NCBI RefSeq assembly: GCF_024168485.1
Contig: NZ_JALJVY010000004.1
Span: 124,001-188,000 of the forward strand
Origin: Sphingobium sp. OAS761
GTDB taxonomy: Bacteria > Pseudomonadota > Alphaproteobacteria > Sphingomonadales > Sphingomonadaceae
Direction of reading: 5' to 3'
DNA length: 64,000 bases
The position numbers and the translations under genes are program-made. This document shows positions 1 through 8,621 of the stretch, piece by piece. Position 1 is the first letter of the stretch. Every line of letters begins with the position of its first letter. A model generated the notes under the pieces. That model did not search any database and had not been told where the DNA came from. It saw only the letters and a list, made by a program, of their open reading frames with translations.

Positions 1-2
1 CC

Positions 3-971
3 GCCGAGGGACGCGTGAGGCACGGGTCTTTCCTCGGGCTGCGCAACGACAAGGAAGCAGCGAATGTGAAACCGGAGAAAGCCGAAAAGGCGCCGTCGAA
101 GCAGGATTGCGCGCAGGTCACAATTACCAGCCGTGACCGCATGATCTTCCCGGACGGCAATCTTACCAAGGGCGACCTCGCCGATTATTACCAGGCCATC
201 GCACCGGTCATGCTTCGCCATGCCGCGCGCCGTCCGATCAGCCTCGTCCGCTGTCCGCAGGGCCGCGCGAAGAAATGCTTCTTCCAGAAACATGACAGCG
301 GCAGTTTCGGCGAGCATGTCATGCATGTGCCTATCCGCGATAAGGATGGCGGCGTTGAGGAGTATCTCTATGTCGAGAAAGCAGCCGGTCTGCTCGCTTG
401 TGTGCAGATGGGGACGATCGAATTTCACGGCTGGTGCGCGCATGTCGACGATGTCGAGGCGCCCGACCGGATGATCTTCGATCTCGATCCCGACGAAGGG
501 CTCGACTTCGAGGACGTAAAAAAGGCGGCCTTCGACCTGCGGCGGCATCTTGCGGATATCGGCCTTGTCAGCTTTGCCATGCTTTCGGGCGGCAAGGGCG
601 TGCATGTGATCGTACCGCTGACGCCGGGGCACGACTGGGAAGCCCACAAGGATTTCGCGCGCCGTTTCGCCGAAGCGTTGAGCTTGGCCGAACCCGACCG
701 CTTCGTCGCGACGATGAGCAAGGCCAAGCGCAAGGGCAAGATCTTCATCGACTGGCTGCGCAATCAGCGGGGCGCCACAGCTGTCGTCCCTTATTCGGCC
801 CGGGCCCGCGCCGATGCGCCCGTGGCTGCGCCGGTCGGCTGGGAAGAGTTGCGCGATATCGCAGCACCCACCCGCTTTACGATCCGCGATGGCGATGCGC
901 TGTCCGAACGTGCGTCAGGCAAGGCGCTCAAAGGCTGGGGCGTTGTCGAGCAGCCTTTGCCGGGTTTCTGA
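3..971 (+). CDS. ligD: DNA ligase D, C-terminal polymerase/primase domain (5' truncated by window edge)
   Basis: The reading frame is open to the left edge, so this is the 3' part of a longer gene and the GTG at 15 is probably internal. The first residues (RHGSFLGLRNDK) match the end of the ATP-dependent ligase OB domain. After a charged linker comes a LigD-type archaeo-eukaryotic primase fold: MIFPDGNLTKGDLADYY, the metal-binding FDLDPD near the centre, GGKGVHV, and RNQRGATAVVPYSARAR. LigD with Ku performs bacterial non-homologous end joining: the polymerase domain adds nucleotides or ribonucleotides at broken ends before ligation. The domain order ligase then polymerase is the usual Pseudomonas/Rhizobiales-type order. 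Ku and the phosphoesterase domain are not in view. Confidence 0.93.
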   Translation, partial: AEGRVRHGSFLGLRNDKEAANVKPEKAEKAPSKQDCAQVTITSRDRMIFPDGNLTKGDLADYYQAIAPVMLRHAARRPISLVRCPQGRAKKCFFQKHDSGSFGEHVMHVPIRDKDGGVEEYLYVEKAAGLLACVQMGTIEFHGWCAHVDDVEAPDRMIFDLDPDEGLDFEDVKKAAFDLRRHLADIGLVSFAMLSGGKGVHVIVPLTPGHDWEAHKDFARRFAEALSLAEPDRFVATMSKAKRKGKIFIDWLRNQRGATAVVPYSARARADAPVAAPVGWEELRDIAAPTRFTIRDGDALSERASGKALKGWGVVEQPLPGF

Positions 972-984
972 AGTTGTTCGCTAC

Positions 985-1252
985 CTAAGGGGTGGAGGCT
1001 GCGCCCGCGCAGGAACCGATATCCCTTCTCTTCGCTCTGATGATGGCGCTGGCGAAGTAGGCCTCGGCCGGGGTCACGTTGTTCAGGCTCTTGTGGTTCG
1101 ATAGCAGCCAGGGCTTGTGCAGCACGGTAGCATTGTCGCAACCCGAAGCCTTGAGCGAGATCCAGCGTATCGGTGAGTTGCTCGGCCCGTATGTTGGCGC
1201 ACAGCTTTCAGCGGATGATGTAGCGCGAATAATCGACCGGGAAACGTAACAA
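985..1252 (-). pseudogene. IS3-family transposase (OrfB) remnant
   Basis: The minus strand reads DYSRYIIR-stop-KLC and then RAEQLTDTLDLA, matching the rve-integrase core of IS3-type OrfB (family form: DDFSRYIIAWKLC, RAEDVTDTLDLA). The conserved Trp is replaced by TGA. A frameshift near 1140 leads into ATVLHKPWLLS, and then the frame jumps straight to NHKSLNNVTPAEAYF, the family's C-terminal block, with the catalytic-Glu region deleted between them. It ends at a TAG at 985-987. So it carries a stop, a frameshift and an internal deletion, and is dead. No inverted repeat ends were found. It fills most of the space between ligD and csaA. Confidence 0.75.
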
Positions 1253-1296
1253 CCAAAATCGGTCGAAAACGGAAACGGATGCGGCGCCTCCCGCTG

Positions 1297-1668
1297 TCAA
1301 AATAAGCGCGATCCGTTGGGAACAGCCTTGTCCGGCGCAAACAGGGTCACGGCTCCAGCGTCGTCTGCGAACCCCAGGGTCAGCACTTCCGACATGAATT
1401 TGCCGATCTGGCGCGGGGGAAAGTTGACCACGGCGGCCACCTGGCGGCCGGGCAGATCCGCTATCGCGTGGTTCTCGGTGATCTGGGCGCTGGATTTCCT
1501 GCGGCCGATGGTCGGGCCGAAATCTATCAGCAGCTTGTAGGCGGGCTTGCGTGCTTCTGGATATGGCTCGGCCGAAACGATCGTGCCTACGCGGATATCG
1601 ACCTTCAGGAAATCGTCGAAGGCGATCAGATCGGCGGCGGGCGCAGCGGGATCATGGAGCAGGTGCAT
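1297..1668 (-). CDS. csaA: CsaA-like tRNA-binding domain protein
   Basis: 123 residues, close to the family length of about 110, consisting of one OB-fold tRNA-binding domain of the CsaA/Trbp111 type. Diagnostic stretches are DFLKVDIRVGTIVSAEPYPE, then a KPAYKL..IDFGP.IG segment and the KSSAQIT motif. CsaA is a homodimer that binds tRNA structure and has been described as a secretion-related chaperone; the true cellular role is uncertain. The ATG lies 6 bp after the stop of the upstream DUF2490 gene, so the two are probably cotranscribed. Confidence 0.9.
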   Translation of the reverse strand: MHLLHDPAAPAADLIAFDDFLKVDIRVGTIVSAEPYPEARKPAYKLLIDFGPTIGRRKSSAQITENHAIADLPGRQVAAVVNFPPRQIGKFMSEVLTLGFADDAGAVTLFAPDKAVPNGSRLF

Positions 1669-1674
1669 TTTCCT

Positions 1675-2349
1675 TCAATGCCGCAATTGCAGCGTCAGGA
1701 GAAGCACATGATCCATATCATCGGCGCGCGCGCGCTGGCGCCCATACTGGTTGAGATAGCCGGCCTCCATGGTCGATCTGCCCGATAACGGCAGTTCCAG
1801 TCCCGCGAAGCTGCGCACACGGTCGAACCCCTTGCGCGCGCCCCAGCCCGTTTCGTTGAGCGCGAAAAAGGCTTCCGCATAGCCCAGCGCAGCCACGCCG
1901 CCATCGGACAGCGGCACGGCCAGCCGCAACATTTCGCGCATTCGCCAGCCTGTGCCGTCGCGACCCTCCACCCGGCGCTGTTCGAGCCGGGTGCGCGACG
2001 AAAGGCGGCTTCCACCGAAGCGGGCGAGCGACCAGTTGAGTTGTTGAAAGCTGCGATGCTCGCGCGTCTCCCCGACACTGGGCTGCGACGTGCGGACATG
2101 TGCATAGCCCTGATACAAGGTGATCGCGCCGTTCAGCCGAATGCCCAGCCCGGCGCGCAGCAGCATCTGGTCAAGACCGTTGGCGTCCGCGCCGAAGCGC
2201 GACTGTATTTCCGCGAAATAGACGACAGGGCCGTCGACGTCCCCCTGTGCTATCGCCTGTATCCAGAATTGTTCATCCTCTGCCGCGCTGGCGGGATGGG
2301 CCGCGACGGCGACGAACAGTGCACAGAGAGCGGAAAAGATGCGGCGCAT
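1675..2349 (-). CDS. DUF2490 family putative outer-membrane protein
   Basis: 224 residues with a cleavable N-terminal signal peptide (MRRIFSALCALFVAVAAHPASA). The mature part has alternating hydrophobic and polar beta segments and repeated aromatic girdle residues, and ends in LLLTLQLRH, consistent with a small beta-barrel. Recognisable DUF2490 features are the N-terminal EQFWIQAIAQG and the middle FQQLNWSLARFG.SRLSSRTRLEQR segment. Function is unknown for the family. It is the first gene of a two-gene unit with csaA; its promoter should lie in 2350-2491. Confidence 0.75.
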   Translation of the reverse strand: MRRIFSALCALFVAVAAHPASAAEDEQFWIQAIAQGDVDGPVVYFAEIQSRFGADANGLDQMLLRAGLGIRLNGAITLYQGYAHVRTSQPSVGETREHRSFQQLNWSLARFGGSRLSSRTRLEQRRVEGRDGTGWRMREMLRLAVPLSDGGVAALGYAEAFFALNETGWGARKGFDRVRSFAGLELPLSGRSTMEAGYLNQYGRQRARADDMDHVLLLTLQLRH

Positions 2350-2491
2350 GGACGGCGTTCCTGCATGTGGAAATTGCGCCGTCGGCTATGTCGCCCGTAC
2401 CGGCCACGCAAGCGCGCGGCCGGTCGGAAACAGGAAATTACAAGCGATTTACAGGGGTGGCGGGCAGATGTCCGGTCGGCCGCCCCTGCCC

Positions 2492-4489
2492 TCATTCCAG
2501 TTCCAGGATGATCGCGTCGACCGGCAGGCTTTCGCCCTGCTCGGCAGACACGCTCTTGACCGTGCCGGCCTTGCCGGCGCGCAGGATGTTTTCCATCTTC
2601 ATCGCCTCGATCACGGCGAGCGGTTGGCCGACCTCGACCTTGTCGCCTTCCTTGACGTTGAGCGCGACCAGCAGGCCGGGCATCGGGCAGATCAGGAACT
2701 TCGAAAGATCCGGCGGGATCTTCTCGATCATGTGCTTGGCGAAGGGCGCGGCGTGCGCCGGCAGGATGCGCAGCTTGTGGCTGGCACCATGGCAGGTCAG
2801 CACGAAGCCCGACCGGACCGGGGCCACCTTGACCGCCAGCACATCTTCGCCGAATTCCGCCTCTATCAGGCGGTCGCCGGGGGTATATTCCAGCGCCATG
2901 TCGATGGGATCGCCGTCCACGGTGACATCGTCGCCGTCGATCACGACATCATGCACCGCGTCGCCGATCTTCACCTGCCAGCCGGTCGGCGGCGACAGCC
3001 GCTTGCCGAGTTGGCCGTCGATGCGGCGGGCACGGTCGGCTTGCGCCATAGCCGCGAAAGCGCCGATGGCGGACAGGCGCTTGAGCAATAACGGCGAGGC
3101 GGGGGCGCCGTGGAAGCCCTCGGGATACTCCTCTGCGATGAAGCCGGTGGTGATGTTGCCCGAGCGGAAGCGCTCATGCTGCATCAGGGCGGAGACGAAA
3201 TCGATATTGTGGCCGGGGCCATCGATCTCGAACTTGTCCAGCGCCTCGATCTGCTTGTCGATGGCCTCCAGCCGCGTCGGCGCCCAGGTGATCAGCTTGG
3301 CGATCATCGGGTCGTAGAACATGGAGACCTCGCCCCCTTCCTGCACGCCGTCATCGACGCGGATCAGCGCGCCGGACTCGTCCGTACCGGTTTCGGGCGG
3401 ATTGTAGCGGATCAGGCGACCGGTCGAGGGCAGGAAGCCGCGATAGGGATCTTCGGCATAGACGCGGTTCTCGATCGACCAGCCGTTGATCTTGACGTCG
3501 GCCTGCGTGAAGCTAAGCTTCTCGCCATTGGCGACGCGGATCATCTGCTCGACCAGATCGACGCCGGTGATCTCCTCGGTGACGGGATGCTCGACCTGAA
3601 GCCGGGTGTTCATTTCCAGGAAGTAGAAGCCGTCGCCGGTCTTGTCCTCGCCGCTGACGATCAGTTCGACCGTCCCTGCGCTGAAATAGCCGACCGCGCG
3701 GGCGAGCGCGACGCACTGCTCGCCCATCTTCTTGCGCATTTCCGGCGACACGAAGGGCGACGGCGCTTCCTCGACCACCTTCTGGTGACGGCGCTGGATC
3801 GAACATTCGCGTTCGTTCAGGTAAACGATATTGCCATGCTGGTCGCCCAGCACCTGAATTTCGATGTGGCGCGGGCTCTCGATGAATTTCTCGATGAAGA
3901 CGCGGTCGTCGCCGAAGGAGGCCAGCCCCTCGCGCTTGGTCGCCTCGAACCCTTCGCGGACATCCTGCTCGCTATAGGCAAGGCGCATCCCCTTGCCGCC
4001 GCCGCCGGCCGACGCCTTCATCATCACCGGATAGCCGATCTCGTTGGAGATCTTCACGGCATGTTCGGTGTCGTCGATCACGCCGACGAAGCCGGGCACG
4101 ACGTTGACGCCCGCTTCCATCGCCAGTTTCTTGGACTCGATCTTGTCGCCCATCGCCGCGATCGCATTGGCGGGCGGCCCGACGAAGATGATCCCCTCCG
4201 CGTCCAGCGCCTTGCGGAAGCTCTCCCGCTCCGACAGGAAACCATAGCCCGGATGCACCGCGTCGGCGCCGGTCGCCTTGCAAGCCTCGATGATCTTGTC
4301 GGCGATCAGATAGGACTGGGCGGCGGGCGACGGGCCGATATGCACGGCTTCATCGGCCATCAGCACATGCGGCGCGCGGGCATCGGCATCGGAATAGACC
4401 GCGACGGTCGCGATCCCCATTTTCTTCGCCGTCCGCATGACACGGCACGCAATTTCGCCACGGTTCGCGATCAGGATTTTTTTGATCAT
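2492..4489 (-). CDS. pccA: Propionyl-CoA carboxylase alpha (biotin carboxylase/BCCP) subunit
   Basis: 665 residues. The N-terminal biotin carboxylase domain begins MIKKILIANRGEIACRV, carries the ATP-grasp glycine loop KASAGGGGKGMRL and the catalytic QVEHPVTEEITG. A BT-type linker follows, then a C-terminal biotinyl domain with VIEAMKMEN in which Lys631 is the biotin attachment site. The enzyme carboxylates biotin with bicarbonate and ATP for PccB to transfer to propionyl-CoA, giving (S)-methylmalonyl-CoA. It is the last gene of the propionate operon. Its ATG overlaps the stop of the 94-codon upstream gene (TAATG), so it is probably translationally coupled to it. Confidence 0.96.
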   Translation of the reverse strand: MIKKILIANRGEIACRVMRTAKKMGIATVAVYSDADARAPHVLMADEAVHIGPSPAAQSYLIADKIIEACKATGADAVHPGYGFLSERESFRKALDAEGIIFVGPPANAIAAMGDKIESKKLAMEAGVNVVPGFVGVIDDTEHAVKISNEIGYPVMMKASAGGGGKGMRLAYSEQDVREGFEATKREGLASFGDDRVFIEKFIESPRHIEIQVLGDQHGNIVYLNERECSIQRRHQKVVEEAPSPFVSPEMRKKMGEQCVALARAVGYFSAGTVELIVSGEDKTGDGFYFLEMNTRLQVEHPVTEEITGVDLVEQMIRVANGEKLSFTQADVKINGWSIENRVYAEDPYRGFLPSTGRLIRYNPPETGTDESGALIRVDDGVQEGGEVSMFYDPMIAKLITWAPTRLEAIDKQIEALDKFEIDGPGHNIDFVSALMQHERFRSGNITTGFIAEEYPEGFHGAPASPLLLKRLSAIGAFAAMAQADRARRIDGQLGKRLSPPTGWQVKIGDAVHDVVIDGDDVTVDGDPIDMALEYTPGDRLIEAEFGEDVLAVKVAPVRSGFVLTCHGASHKLRILPAHAAPFAKHMIEKIPPDLSKFLICPMPGLLVALNVKEGDKVEVGQPLAVIEAMKMENILRAGKAGTVKSVSAEQGESLPVDAIILELE

Positions 4490-4773
4490 TAGGCTACCTG
4501 CCCCCAGTTTTGAAAGGTTTGGCGCACAGCACGCACCATCAGAAATAATATTCGCCCCATGAAGATGAGTACCGGAAGTGGCAGCATAATCATCATGAGT
4601 AGAGCCGTTCCCGGCATGTCAGAGTCAGTGAGAGCAACCTGCGCAAATAGTGGGGCGGCAGCGGCCAGACACATCGACAGGGCACCGACCAAGAATTGCT
4701 GTCGATACAGCAGCCAGGGCCCAAGCATCAAATATGATGCCATCGAGATCAAGGTAACGGCGAGGAACATCAA
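4489..4773 (-). CDS. Small membrane protein inside the propionyl-CoA operon
   Basis: 94 residues. There are three hydrophobic stretches (about residues 3-20, 28-48 and 57-80) followed by a basic C-terminus (RAVRQTFQNWGQ), as in a small integral membrane protein. I do not recognise the family. Its stop overlaps the pccA start as TAATG, while a REP-like palindrome separates it from bioB upstream. Position suggests cotranscription with pccA, possibly as a coupling cistron, but a role in propionate metabolism is only inference. Confidence 0.6.
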   Translation of the reverse strand: MMFLAVTLISMASYLMLGPWLLYRQQFLVGALSMCLAAAAPLFAQVALTDSDMPGTALLMMIMLPLPVLIFMGRILFLMVRAVRQTFQNWGQVA

Positions 4774-4797
4774 GCCGGTTCAATCGCGCACTTCGCC

Positions 4798-4883
4798 GTC
4801 ATGCCGGACTTGATCCGGCATCCCGCTTTCTTGCCTCGCAGCGCCAGAGAATAAGCGGGACCCCCGATCAAGTCCGGGGTGAC
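4798..4883. repeat. REP-like palindromic element (sphingomonad type)
   Basis: Two arms face each other: GTCATGCCGGACTTGATCC at the left and its near-complement GATCAAGTCCGGGGTGAC at the right, with internal TCCCGCTT / AAGCGGGA arms. The result can fold into a long hairpin. It lies between bioB and the 94-aa gene. A half copy with the same right arm sits at 8112-8161 in the same operon. Such elements are scattered between genes in sphingomonad genomes. Confidence 0.8.
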
Positions 4884-4900
4884 GGAAGTGAGCGCGCGGA

Positions 4901-5896
4901 TCACTCCGCCGCCTCCAGATGGCCGTGCGGCTGGGCCATCATCGGCGTCAGTCCCAGCTTGCCCAGCAGCATCGCGTCCTTGTCGTCGCCCGCATTCGCC
5001 GCCGTCAGCAGCTTGTCGCCGGTGAAGATGCTGTTCGCGCCGGCCATGAAGCAGAGCGCCTGGCAGGCTTCCGACATGCTCTCGCGGCCTGCGCTCAGGC
5101 GCACCATCGACTGCGGCATCACGATCCGCGCGACGGCGACGGTGCGGACGAACTCCACCTCGTCGATCTTCGCGAGCGGCGTGTCTTTCAGCATGTCGCC
5201 CAGCACCGTGCCAGCGACCGGCACCAGCGCGTTGATCGGCACGCTTTCGGGGTGGGGCATGGTGGCGAGCGCGTGGAGGAAGCCGATGCGGTCGCTCCGC
5301 GTCTCGCCCATGCCGACGATGCCGCCGCAACAGACATTGATGCCGGCGTTGCGGACATTTTCCAGCGTTTCGATCCGGTCCTCGAAGGTCCGCGTCGTGA
5401 TGACGTTCGCGTAATTCTCCGGGGACGTATCGATATTGTGATTATAATAATCGAGCCCCGCGTCGGCCAACTGCTTCGCCTGTCTCTCATCCAGCATGCC
5501 CAGCGTCATGCAGGTTTCCATGCCCATTTCGCGCACGCCCTGGATCATCGCGACCAGCTTGGGCATGTCGCGCTGCTTGGGGTTGCGCCACGCCGCGCCC
5601 ATGCAGAAACGGCCCGATCCATGGTCCTTCGCCTGCGCGGCGGCTTGCAGCACGGCCTGCACATCCATCAGCTTGGTGGCTTTCAGGCCGCTGTCCGCCT
5701 CGGTCGATTGCGAGCAATAGCCGCAATCCTCGGGGCAGCCGCCGGTCTTGATCGACAGCAGGGTAGAGAGCTGCACCTCGTTGCGCGGATGATTGGCGCG
5801 GTGGATCGACTGAGCCTCGAACATCAGGTCGTTGAAGGGCATGTCGAACAGCGCGGCGATCTCGTCGCGGGTCCAGTCGGTGCGGGGGGTAGTCAT
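4901..5896 (-). CDS. bioB: Biotin synthase
   Basis: 331 residues from the ATG at 5896; the open frame extends 24 codons further upstream into the mutase gene, but the family homology starts at [13 protein letters not shown]. This radical-SAM enzyme inserts sulfur into dethiobiotin. The CxxxCxxC cluster motif is C54-C58-C61 (CPEDCGYC). Further marks are [21 protein letters not shown] and [10 protein letters not shown]. The start lies 2 bp after the mutase stop. Placing bioB among the propionyl-CoA genes makes sense because PccA needs biotin. bioA/bioD/bioF are not in the window. Confidence 0.96.
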   Translation of the reverse strand: MTTPRTDWTRDEIAALFDMPFNDLMFEAQSIHRANHPRNEVQLSTLLSIKTGGCPEDCGYCSQSTEADSGLKATKLMDVQAVLQAAAQAKDHGSGRFCMGAAWRNPKQRDMPKLVAMIQGVREMGMETCMTLGMLDERQAKQLADAGLDYYNHNIDTSPENYANVITTRTFEDRIETLENVRNAGINVCCGGIVGMGETRSDRIGFLHALATMPHPESVPINALVPVAGTVLGDMLKDTPLAKIDEVEFVRTVAVARIVMPQSMVRLSAGRESMSEACQALCFMAGANSIFTGDKLLTAANAGDDKDAMLLGKLGLTPMMAQPHGHLEAAE

Positions 5897-5898
5897 GT

Positions 5899-8052
5899 TC
5901 AAGCGGCGTCCTCCAGCCCGGCAGGGGGCATGTTGTGGCCGAGGAGGCGCAGCACGTCGGCCGCGCACTCCACGACGTTGGAGCCAGGACCATAGATGCC
6001 CTGCACGCCCGCGTCACGGAGGTAGTCATAATCCTGCGGCGGGATGACACCGCCGGCGATCACCTTGATGTCGCTGCGCCCCTGTTCGCGCAGCTTCTGG
6101 ATCAGTTCGGGGATCAGCGTCTTGTGCCCCGCGGCAAGGCTCGACGCGCCGACCACGTCGACGCCGCTGTCCAGCGCCAGCACCACCGTTTCCTCCGGCG
6201 TCTGGAACAGCGGCCCGGACACGACGTCGAAGCCCATGTCGCCGAACGCGGATGCGATGATGTTGGCGCCCCGGTCGTGCCCGTCCTGCCCCATCTTTGC
6301 GACGAGGAGTTTGGGCTTGCGACCGAGGCGCCGTTCGACGGCCTGCACTCCGTCGAGAACCTGCTGCCAGCGGCTATCGCCTTCATAGGGCGCCGCATAG
6401 ACGCCCTTCACCGGCGTCGGCTGCGTGCCGTAGCGATCGAAACTGTCCTCCATCGCCGCGGAAATCTCGCCCAGCGTCGCACGCGCGCGGGCGGCTTCGA
6501 CCGCATGGGCAAGGAGGTTGGTTTCGATGGACTGCGGCGCGGCGGCGGCATCGCGCAACGCCTGCAATGCGGCCTGGCACGCATCCTCGTCGCGCTCGGC
6601 CTTCACCCGGTTGATGCGGGCGATCTGGGCTTCGCGCACCTTGCTGTTGTCGACCTCCAGCGTTTCGAGCAGGTCTTCGTTCGCAAGGCGATATTTGTTG
6701 ACCCCCACGATGACGTCCTCGCCCCGGTCGACGCGCGCCTGGCGGGCGGCGGCGGCGGTCTCGATCATCGCCTTGGGCCAGCCGGCCGCGACCGCCTTGG
6801 CCATGCCGCCTTCGCTCTCGACCCTGTCGATGATCTCCTGCGCGGCGTCGACCAGTTGCTGGGTCAGCGCCTCCACATAATAGCTGCCGCCCAGCGGGTC
6901 GACGACATTGCACATGCCGGTCTCTTCCTGGATCACGATCTGCGTATTGCGCGCGATTCGGGCGGAAAAGTCGGTGGGCAGCGCGATGGCTTCGTCGAGC
7001 GCGTTGGTGTGGAGCGACTGGGTGCCGCCCAGCATTGCCGCCATCGCCTCGATCGTGGTGCGCATGACGTTGTTGTAGGGGTCCTGCTCGGTCAGCGACA
7101 CGCCGCTGGTCTGGCAGTGGGTGCGCAGCATCTTGCTGCGCTCGTCCTGCGCCCCCAGCTTCGTCATGACGCGATGCCACAGCACGCGCGCGGCGCGCAG
7201 CTTGGCGATCTCCATGAAGAAGTTCATGCCGATGGCGAAGAAGAAGCTGAGGCGCCCGGCGAACTTGTCGATGTCGAGGCCCGAGGCGACGCCATAGCGC
7301 ACATATTCCGCGCCGTCGGCGATGGTGAAGGCCAGTTCCTGCACCTGCGTCGCGCCGGCTTCCTGCATATGATAGCCGGAAATGGAGATGCTGTTGAACT
7401 TGGGCATCTCGCGCGAGGTGTAGCCGAAGATGTCCGAAATGATCCGCATCGAGGGTTCGGGAGGGTAGATATAGGTGTTGCGGACCATGAACTCCTTGAG
7501 GATGTCGTTCTGGATGGTCCCGTCGAGCAGCTTCCTGTCGACCCCCTGCTCCTCGCCCGCGACGATGAAGAAGGCCAGGATCGGGATCACCGCGCCGTTC
7601 ATCGTCATGGAAACCGACATCTTGTCGAGCGGGATGCCGTCGAACAGGATTTTCATATCCTCGATCGTGTCGATCGCCACGCCCGCCTTGCCGACGTCGC
7701 CGGTGACGCGCGGATGGTCGCTGTCATAGCCGCGATGGGTGGCGAGGTCGAAGGCGACGCTCAGCCCCTTCTGCCCGGCGGCCAGGTTGCGGCGGTAGAA
7801 GGCGTTGGATTCCTCGGCCGTGGAGAAGCCCGCATATTGGCGGATGGTCCAGGGACGGCCCGCATACATGGACGCGCGCACGCCGCGCGTGAACGGGGCG
7901 AAGCCCGGCAGGCCCGGATCGACGGTCACGTCCTCGGGAGTATAGAGCGGCTTTACCGTGATACCCTCCGGAGTATCCCAGTTCAGGTCCTTGCCCTTCA
8001 CTTCCTTGGCGGCGGCGGCGGCCCATTGGTCCAGCGTCGGCTTGTCGGTCAT
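5899..8052 (-). CDS. scpA: Methylmalonyl-CoA mutase, single-chain type
   Basis: 717 residues, the length of the homodimeric MCM/Sbm type rather than the two-subunit MutAB. The N-terminal TIM barrel has the substrate-binding [13 protein letters not shown] and [11 protein letters not shown]. The C-terminal cobalamin-binding domain has the base-off motif DGHDRG (about residues 590-595; His592 is the lower ligand) with the GSSLAAGH loop after it. It converts (R)-methylmalonyl-CoA to succinyl-CoA using adenosylcobalamin. It lies between mce and bioB. No MeaB-type chaperone is visible in the window. Confidence 0.96.
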   Translation of the reverse strand: MTDKPTLDQWAAAAAKEVKGKDLNWDTPEGITVKPLYTPEDVTVDPGLPGFAPFTRGVRASMYAGRPWTIRQYAGFSTAEESNAFYRRNLAAGQKGLSVAFDLATHRGYDSDHPRVTGDVGKAGVAIDTIEDMKILFDGIPLDKMSVSMTMNGAVIPILAFFIVAGEEQGVDRKLLDGTIQNDILKEFMVRNTYIYPPEPSMRIISDIFGYTSREMPKFNSISISGYHMQEAGATQVQELAFTIADGAEYVRYGVASGLDIDKFAGRLSFFFAIGMNFFMEIAKLRAARVLWHRVMTKLGAQDERSKMLRTHCQTSGVSLTEQDPYNNVMRTTIEAMAAMLGGTQSLHTNALDEAIALPTDFSARIARNTQIVIQEETGMCNVVDPLGGSYYVEALTQQLVDAAQEIIDRVESEGGMAKAVAAGWPKAMIETAAAARQARVDRGEDVIVGVNKYRLANEDLLETLEVDNSKVREAQIARINRVKAERDEDACQAALQALRDAAAAPQSIETNLLAHAVEAARARATLGEISAAMEDSFDRYGTQPTPVKGVYAAPYEGDSRWQQVLDGVQAVERRLGRKPKLLVAKMGQDGHDRGANIIASAFGDMGFDVVSGPLFQTPEETVVLALDSGVDVVGASSLAAGHKTLIPELIQKLREQGRSDIKVIAGGVIPPQDYDYLRDAGVQGIYGPGSNVVECAADVLRLLGHNMPPAGLEDAA

Positions 8053-8111
8053 TGCAATCCCTACCCTACCCTTTCGGCACCCCGGGCTTGGCTCAGGAGG
8101 CCGTTTTCGTT

Positions 8112-8161
8112 CGTCCCGCTAAAAAGGGAAGCGGGATCCCCGGATGAAGTCCGGATTGACG
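8112..8161. repeat. Partial REP-like palindrome
   Basis: The segment has TCCCGCT / AGCGGGA arms followed by CCGGATGAAGTCCGGATTGA. It closely resembles the right arm of the complete element at 4798-4883. It lies in the gap between mce and the mutase gene. Confidence 0.65.
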
Positions 8162-8164
8162 GAG

Positions 8165-8608
8165 TCAGTGACCGGCTCCGTCCTTCGGCGTCTCCATGAT
8201 CTCCGTCAGCACCCCGTTCATGTCCTTTGGATGGACGAAGAATATCGGCGTGCCGTGGGCGCCGATGCGCGGCTCGCCCAGCACCCGGGCGCCCTTCGCC
8301 TCGAACCAGGCTTTGGCCTCAAGAATGTCCGGCACTTCGTAGCACATATGATGCTGCCCGCCGGCCGGGTTCTTGGCGATGAAGGCGGTGATCGGGCTGT
8401 TCTCGTCAAACGGCTCGATCAGCTCGATCTGCGTGCCCGCCGTGCCGTTTTCACCGGGCGTATCGACGAAACACACCTTCACCCCCTGCGCGGGCAGGTC
8501 GAACGGCTCGTGTATCTTGGTCGCGCCCATGATGTCGCGATAATAAGCGATGCTCTTTTCGAGCGACGGCGTGGCGACGCCGATATGGTTGAGACGGCCG
8601 AGTTTCAT
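8165..8608 (-). CDS. mce: Methylmalonyl-CoA epimerase
   Basis: 147 residues of the vicinal-oxygen-chelate fold, built of two beta-alpha-beta-beta-beta halves. It begins MKLGRLNHIGVATPS with the first metal-ligand His; later marks are GGQHHMCYEVPDI and the closing HPKDMNGVLTEIME containing the Glu ligand. The enzyme racemises (S)- to (R)-methylmalonyl-CoA, linking PccAB to the mutase. It lies 13 bp downstream of pccB. Confidence 0.95.
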   Translation of the reverse strand: MKLGRLNHIGVATPSLEKSIAYYRDIMGATKIHEPFDLPAQGVKVCFVDTPGENGTAGTQIELIEPFDENSPITAFIAKNPAGGQHHMCYEVPDILEAKAWFEAKGARVLGEPRIGAHGTPIFFVHPKDMNGVLTEIMETPKDGAGH

Positions 8609-8621
8609 GGCTGTCCTTTCT

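Noticed and set aside
5935-8199. 754-codon plus-strand frame opposite the methylmalonyl-CoA mutase gene
   Set aside because: Antisense shadow; no family similarity, while the minus strand encodes an intact mutase.
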